Assembly: GCA_964513445.1 (NCBI GenBank)
Contig: CAZEMM010000073.1
Span: 1-10,115 of the forward strand
Source of the DNA: Butyricicoccus_A sp964513445
Lineage (GTDB): Bacteria; Bacillota; Clostridia; Oscillospirales; Butyricicoccaceae
Reading direction: 5' to 3'
DNA: 10,115 nucleotides
Shown: positions 7,047 through 10,115 of the stretch, piece by piece
Position numbering within the stretch: position 1 is the stretch's first letter
How the letters are laid out: every line of letters begins with the position of its first letter
The notes under the pieces: generated by a model
Seen by the model: the letters and a program-made list of their open reading frames with translations, nothing else
Told to the model about the DNA's origin: nothing
Database searches by the model: none
Position numbers and translations under genes: made by a program

Positions 7047-8084
7047 ATGAAATTCAAAAAAACATGTGCGCTTCTTCTGGCCTCTGCGGTGACGCTCGGG
7101 GCACTGGCGGGCTGCGGTGCATCCAGCGCTGACAATGCTGAGGGCTCGGCTGCTTCCGAAATCAAGGATAAAAAGCAGATCAATTTTATTCTTGCGACCA
7201 CAGGAGAATTTCAGTCCAAGCTGGCGGATTCGATGATCGCACAGGGTGAAGAGCAAGGCTATGAGGTCATTGAGCAAAACGCGGAAAACGATATCGCCAA
7301 GCAGATTCAGTACATTGAGATTTGCCGCAACGCCGGACATGAAGCAGTCATTGTACAGACCGTTGACGCACAGGCGACACAGACGCTGATTGATGCCGCC
7401 GGCGATATGAAGCTGGTTTTCGTCAACTGTCCGCCGAACAATCTGGAGGAACTGAGCGCGGAGAATGTCTGCTACGTCGGCTCAGATGAGACCATGGCTG
7501 GCTATTATCAGGGCGAGTGGCTTGCGAATTACTTCAAGGCGCAGGGCAAGAACGAGATTTCATACATCCTACTACAGGGCCTGATGGGACAGGTCAGCAC
7601 ATTTAAGCGCAGCGACGGCGTGCTGCAGGCGCTAAAGGACAACGGCATCACCGCGACCGAGGCAACTGCACCGCTTGCCTGCGAGTATGACCGCCCGACA
7701 GCACAAGAAATGATCGCACCGCTGCTCACCTCCGGTCTCAGCTTTGACTGCATCATCGCAAACAACGACGCGATGGCACTGGGCGCGGTTGAGGCATGTG
7801 AAGCCGCAAGCATCGACATTGACTTCCCGATCGTCGGCATTGACTGCACGGCAGACGGTGCACAGGCGATTCAGGACGGCCGCATGTCGATGACGGTCTA
7901 CCAGAATTCCGACGCGCAGGGACGCGTTTCCCTGATCGCAGCGGTCAACATGGCAAACGGAAAGCCGATCAATGACGGCATCGAGCAGTACAAGCTGGAC
8001 GATTCCGGCGAAGCCTACAGCGATCATATCTGCTGGATCCCGTTCGAGCCGGTCACCGCTGACAATGTCGCTGATTACATGTGA
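7047..8084 (+). CDS. Sugar-binding lipoprotein, periplasmic-binding-protein type 1 (RbsB-like), without ABC partner genes
   Basis: The start is ATG 7047, 8 bases after GGAGG (7034-7038). An upstream in-frame ATG at 7032 would place the ribosome binding site inside the gene and is rejected. The 345-residue product opens with a lipoprotein signal: MKFKKTC, a hydrophobic stretch, then the lipobox LAGC with C23 as the lipidated cysteine, and a Ser/Ala/Asp-rich linker. The mature part is a type-1 sugar-binding protein. It shows INFILATTGEFQSKLADSM, AQGEEQGYEVIEQNAENDIA, then AVIVQTVDAQATQTLIDAAG, GEWLANYF, IIANNDAMALGAVEACEA and VGIDCTADGAQAIQDGRMSM, in the order expected for the RbsB family. It should sit on the outer face of the membrane and bind a monosaccharide or short sugar. 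No permease, ATPase or sensor kinase lies in the window. It may serve a distant transporter or a sensor. A strong terminator follows. Confidence 0.9.
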   Translation: MKFKKTCALLLASAVTLGALAGCGASSADNAEGSAASEIKDKKQINFILATTGEFQSKLADSMIAQGEEQGYEVIEQNAENDIAKQIQYIEICRNAGHEAVIVQTVDAQATQTLIDAAGDMKLVFVNCPPNNLEELSAENVCYVGSDETMAGYYQGEWLANYFKAQGKNEISYILLQGLMGQVSTFKRSDGVLQALKDNGITATEATAPLACEYDRPTAQEMIAPLLTSGLSFDCIIANNDAMALGAVEACEAASIDIDFPIVGIDCTADGAQAIQDGRMSMTVYQNSDAQGRVSLIAAVNMANGKPINDGIEQYKLDDSGEAYSDHICWIPFEPVTADNVADYM

Positions 8085-8120
8085 TTCAATAGCTAACTTC
8101 TTTTCCAAAACTCTCTTATT

Positions 8121-8154
8121 AGAACACCATCGGAATTATGTCCGGTGGTGTTCT
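8121..8154 (+). terminator. Terminator closing the carbohydrate cassette
   Basis: AGAACACCATCGGA (8121-8134) pairs with TCCGGTGGTGTTCT (8141-8154) over 14 positions with one T-G wobble and a 6-base loop, ATTATG. It lies 37 bases after the binding-protein stop. The tail is TCTCATCC, following a TTCTTC run, so the U tract is weak, but position and stem strength favour termination on the plus strand. Confidence 0.75.
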
Positions 8155-8337
8155 TCTCATCCATTCTATACTTTTCATACCAAAATAATAAACGGACTCA
8201 CAGCATTTGCCTGCACTTTGTAAATGGTCAGATTTATCGTCCTTGTTTCCATCCCATCCCGTACTTTCTGAATATCCAGCAACTGATATATGTGTTACAG
8301 ACGCCACATTTTGACGAAAAATAGACGACATAAAATG

Positions 8338-8388
8338 TCATAGGCCGCCGAAGGGGCTGCCATAGCTCAGGCTGGGGCATACACTCAC
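8338..8388 (-). other. Possible 16-residue leader peptide ORF (minus strand)
   Basis: Reading leftward, AAGGTGG (8399-8393) stands 4 bases before a GTG at 8388. The frame encodes 16 residues ending YGSPFGGL before TGA at 8340-8338. Six bases further an ATG (8331) opens a second, unrecognised 70-residue frame that runs into the cassette terminator. An ATG at 8380 opens a third, overlapping 48-residue frame ending at 8234, with a CxxC and the segment MTFYVVYFSSKCGVC. Any of these could be the start of a truncated gene of the mobile element. None is recognised and translation is unproven. Confidence 0.2.
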
Positions 8389-8401
8389 TTGTCCACCTTC
8401 A

Positions 8402-8475
8402 ATTGGGCATTTGTCGGATTGTCAAGGTCGCCGTAGGCGTGTATTTAACCTTGACTGTCCGGCAAAATGCCCAAT
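8402..8475. repeat. Large inverted repeat with nested hairpin (oriT-like)
   Basis: The left arm (8402-8428, starting ATTGGGCATTTGTC and ending GTCAAGGT) pairs with the right arm (8448-8475, starting ACCTTGAC and ending AAAATGCCCAAT). Pairing is perfect for the outer ten bases and the inner eight. The middle is imperfect (TGTCGGATT opposite a region reading TTGCCGGACA on the opposite strand). The 19-base centre contains CGCC-GTA-GGCG (8429-8439). The structure could extrude as a cruciform. No T tract follows on either strand, so it is not a terminator. Long imperfect repeats of this kind are common at oriT and at initiator-binding sites. Confidence 0.75.
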
Positions 8476-8492
8476 ATACTCCCTCTAGCGAG

Positions 8493-8541
8493 TGACAGTT
8501 TTGCTCGGCGAAGACGAGCTATTTTGTCAGGCTATTTTTTT
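8493..8541 (+). terminator. Two-step hairpin followed by a T tract
   Basis: TGACA (8493-8497) pairs with TGTCA (8525-8529), and inside it GCTCG (8503-8507) pairs with CGAGC (8515-8519) around a GCGAAGA loop. The arms between are unpaired. After a 5-base gap a run of seven T (8535-8541) follows on the plus strand. It may be a weak rightward terminator, but the internal mismatch makes a protein-binding or oriT-type structure equally likely. Confidence 0.35.
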
Positions 8542-8627
8542 ATCAAACTATTGCGTGCTATTTTAGGGCGAATTCCGATGTTTTTTCGATGATTTAAAAC
8601 CTCTTGACAATTTACTCCGGCTATTTC
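8518..8627. repeat. Repeated GCTATTTT boxes (AAAATAGC on the minus strand)
   Basis: GCTATTTT occurs at 8518-8525, 8531-8538 and 8557-8564, with a one-mismatch copy GCTATTTC at 8620-8627. The first three are spaced 13 and 26 bases, a simple multiple. Short regularly spaced repeats like these are typical of binding sites for relaxosome, excisionase or replication initiator proteins. The role here is inference. Confidence 0.45.
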
Positions 8628-8644
8628 TTGACAGGATAGCCCGG
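8617..8644. repeat. Hairpin carrying a TATCCTG heptamer
   Basis: CCGGCTAT (8617-8624) pairs with ATAGCCCGG (8636-8644) with one extra base, around an 11-base loop containing TTGACA. On the minus strand the right part reads GGGCTATCCTGTCAAG. It contains TATCCTG, the heptamer at the nick site of RP4-type (MOBP) transfer origins. A match of seven bases can be chance. Confidence 0.35.
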
Positions 8645-8720
8645 CGGCGACAATATATTCTTTCAAGATCTGTAATGTACAACGATAAAACTCGTTCGAT
8701 TTGAGGTGTTTCTGTCTTAT

Positions 8721-9428
8721 TTATATCATATAATGCTTTACCGTGACTTCGTTCCTCCAATGACTTAATGAAAACACACTCACACAACATAGAGCCAGCC
8801 GATCATATGAAATTGACCGGTCACGCAGAATCGCTGCCTGACGGTTTGCACGATGCAGCCAATATGTTCCATCTTTCATTTCTTCAGCAAACGCCTTCTC
8901 CTTCTTTCTGGCTTTTCTAAAGCAAGCTTCTGCCTTTTTGATATCTCCGTCTACCATCGCTCGCTTCGCCGTTTCCATTGCTTTTAACCATGCTTTATTC
9001 CCATACTGCGGATCGTAGAATCGTTCCCAGAGCTGCTTTCGCATTTGTTCTCTGCCTGCTGGTGTTCTGCAAATTTCCGCAAATCGTTCATACTCTGCTC
9101 TGGCATGTTCCGCACGAATGGCATGCAGATCTAAGTTTTTATTCATGCCATCAGGAAAGATAAATTCATCCCGTTCTTTGTCAACAAAGTAAGCTCGTAC
9201 TTCTTCCACATGTTCCGGTGCAATCAATTGAAGCTGATCTTTTCCGCCCTTATCATGCAGAAAACGAACAAAACATCTGCCGTCTGGTTGCTCAATCCAG
9301 TCCGAACCACAAAGTTTTCCATAAGCAGATTTTCTGCCGCCAACAAGCTCCGCAAATCGAACGATATCCTGATTTTCTTTTCTGCCGCGTTCTTGTTCGG
9401 CGTGTGACCAAAAAATGTATCGCAGCAT
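8721..9428 (-). CDS. 5'-truncated tyrosine recombinase (integrase), catalytic domain only
   Basis: The 235-residue frame carries a complete tyrosine-recombinase catalytic domain. It has the first Arg in GGRKSAYGKL (R32), the beta-hairpin Lys in DKGGK (K60/K63), HAIR (H102, R105), LSHWR (H223) and the nucleophile in VKHYM (Y233). The region between residues 115 and 205 is a long charged insertion seen in a group of clostridial integrase-like proteins, whose normal length is well over 300 residues with an N-terminal core-binding domain. That domain is missing. The first 13 or so residues are antisense to the neighbouring plus-strand recombinase, and no Shine-Dalgarno sequence precedes ATG 9428. 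So the gene was cut near 9385-9390 and joined to foreign sequence. It may be silent. A catalytic domain without DNA-binding arms would not be expected to integrate DNA alone. Confidence 0.72.
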   Translation of the reverse strand: MLRYIFWSHAEQERGRKENQDIVRFAELVGGRKSAYGKLCGSDWIEQPDGRCFVRFLHDKGGKDQLQLIAPEHVEEVRAYFVDKERDEFIFPDGMNKNLDLHAIRAEHARAEYERFAEICRTPAGREQMRKQLWERFYDPQYGNKAWLKAMETAKRAMVDGDIKKAEACFRKARKKEKAFAEEMKDGTYWLHRANRQAAILRDRSISYDRLALCCVSVFSLSHWRNEVTVKHYMI

Positions 9429-10057
9429 TACGTGAAAATGGTCGTGATGATGTTTTCCTCACTTTCCCTGAATGGAAGAAAACGAACTGTACAACCTCTC
9501 TCGTTCTCAAAACGCCAAAAACAGACAGCAGTATTCGCAATATCTACATTCCAAAATCTGTTGTTCTCGCGCTGGAAGAAAACCGTAAGCAACAGGAGCA
9601 GATGAAAGCAGATTTAGCTAACGAATATCAAGACTACAATATCGTAGTCGCTCAGAATAACGGCAGACCATATGAGGAACATCAAATTGCTCAGAAATTG
9701 AAGGCACTCATTACCGAGCATAACTTGAAACCTGTCGTTTTTCATAGCCTGCGGCACAGCAGCACAAGTCTCAAACTCCGCATCAGCGGCGGCGATATCA
9801 AAGCCGTGCAGGGTGATACCGGACACGCGCAGGCGAATATGGTCACAGATGTATATTCCCATATTTTTGATTCCGATCGCAAGCACCTTGCGCGTAAGGT
9901 AAACGACGAATTTTTCTCTGCTGAAAAACCAAAAGCAGCTGAACCAATTCCCGCTGTGGATGAATCCACACAGAAACTGATCCAGCTGCTTCAAAGCTCA
10001 CCGGAACAGGCAACCAAACTGCTCCGGATTTACGAAGTACTCGGCGGAAACGCATAA
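9398..10057 (+). pseudogene. 5'-truncated Tn916/phage-type tyrosine integrase, C-terminal part
   Basis: Family-like sequence begins at about 9398 with RRVTKKCIAAL. It runs through VLKTPKTDSSIRNIYIPK to the catalytic end: FHSLRHSSTS (H at 9743, R at 9752), GDTGHAQ (H at 9824) and DVYSHIF (Tyr at 9854). It then continues through DRKHLARKVNDEFF to a natural stop at 10055-10057. Integrases of this kind are about 380-400 residues. The N-terminal arm and core-binding domains and the box I Arg are absent, so the product cannot be active. The same frame is formally open from a GTG at 9218, but that stretch is antisense to the other recombinase and codes nothing recognisable. The 5' ends of the two recombinases face each other, so this is a rearrangement junction rather than a natural divergent pair. 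Confidence 0.78.
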
Positions 10058-10059
10058 TT

Positions 10060-10077
10060 TGTTCCCAAATGTTCCCA
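10060..10077 (+). repeat. TGTTCCCA direct repeats just after the integrase
   Basis: TGTTCCCA occurs at 10060-10067 and again at 10070-10077, 10 bases (one helical turn) apart, starting 3 bases after the integrase stop. Integrases of this class are often followed by short direct repeats that serve as arm-type binding sites beside the attachment site. The right edge of the window (10078-10115) shows no tRNA or other target gene. Confidence 0.4.
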
Positions 10078-10115
10078 CGAATAAACGCCAGAAATTTAAG
10101 TGCTTCAAAAAGTTA

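Larger units (their letters stand above)
8155..8720. other. Gene-poor, hairpin-rich segment, probably part of a mobile element (oriT-like or regulatory)
   Basis: This 566-base stretch has no convincing protein gene. From about 8300 to 8645 it is crowded with symmetric elements: ACATTTT/AAAATGT (8306-8312 with 8332-8338), GACAT-AAA-ATGTC (8327-8339), and the large inverted repeat at 8402-8475 with an inner hairpin. There is also a two-step hairpin at 8493-8529, repeats of GCTATTTT, and a hairpin at 8617-8644. It lies just beyond the 3' end of a minus-strand recombinase remnant. The arrangement suits a conjugative-transfer origin, a replication region or a leader region of an integrative element. 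I cannot decide which from sequence alone. The left part (8155-8300) shows nothing I recognise. Confidence 0.5.

Noticed and set aside
8119..8331. 70-residue minus-strand frame starting six bases after the small leader frame
   Set aside because: No ribosome site, no recognised domain, and its end runs through the cassette terminator. At most it is the truncated start of an element gene. It is mentioned under the leader ORF.
8301..8541. CRISPR array suggested by the dense repeats
   Set aside because: The elements are inverted repeats and short boxes of different sequence. There are no 25-40 base direct repeats with unique spacers and no cas genes.
9218..9397. 60-residue N-terminal extension of the plus-strand integrase from a GTG
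   Set aside because: This stretch is antisense to the minus-strand recombinase and shows no integrase features; homology begins near 9398.
10058..10115. tRNA gene as integration target at the right edge
   Set aside because: No cloverleaf arms or TTC-type T-loop can be traced in the remaining 58 bases.

Overview
The window looks like chromosome of a gut-type Firmicute (class Clostridia, probably the Ruminococcaceae/Oscillospirales range). This is inferred from strong AAGGAGG-type ribosome binding sites, a lipobox lipoprotein, moderate GC in the core genes, an AraC regulator fused to a GH39-like domain, and flanking conjugative-element debris of a kind common in these bacteria. No species can be named from the sequence alone.

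Left flank (1-950): the end of a small flavin/pyridoxamine-phosphate-oxidase-like gene, whose frame stays open to the window edge and whose N-terminus does not look native. It is followed by a clear intrinsic terminator (534-569) and about 250 bases of non-coding or degraded sequence holding a weak 51-codon ORF. A TTGACA promoter then leads into the core locus.

Core (951-8084) is a four-gene carbohydrate cassette, all on the plus strand. It comprises (i) an 809-residue AraC-type regulator whose C-terminal two thirds resemble a GH39 beta-xylosidase that has lost the usual acid/base motif; (ii) a GPH-family (MelB-like) sugar:cation symporter; (iii) a cytoplasmic tandem alpha/beta-hydrolase esterase, only the C-terminal half of which keeps the catalytic serine; and (iv) a lipoprotein sugar-binding protein of the RbsB type with no ABC permease or ATPase beside it. 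The symporter and esterase are tightly coupled (12 bases apart). The symporter has its own extended -10 promoter and the binding protein lies behind a 210-base regulatory gap. My working model is import of a short, probably acylated, xylose-type glycoside by the symporter, removal of the acyl group by the esterase, and sensing by the GH39-like domain. The substrate is inference.

Right flank (8085-10115) is mobile-element wreckage. After the cassette's terminator (8121-8154) there is a non-coding segment of about 560 bases that is very rich in nested inverted repeats. It includes a near-perfect 27/28-base inverted repeat at 8402-8475, AAAATAGC-type repeats and an RP4-like TATCCTG heptamer, an organisation that suggests a transfer origin or replication/regulatory region. 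Next come two different tyrosine recombinases joined head to head, each missing its 5' end, with the junction near 9385-9400. The second is followed by a pair of TGTTCCCA direct repeats typical of integrase/att neighbourhoods.

The two most notable items are the regulator built on a dead glycosidase within an unusual symporter + esterase + orphan binding-protein cassette, and the structured oriT-like region beside the chimeric head-to-head integrase pair.
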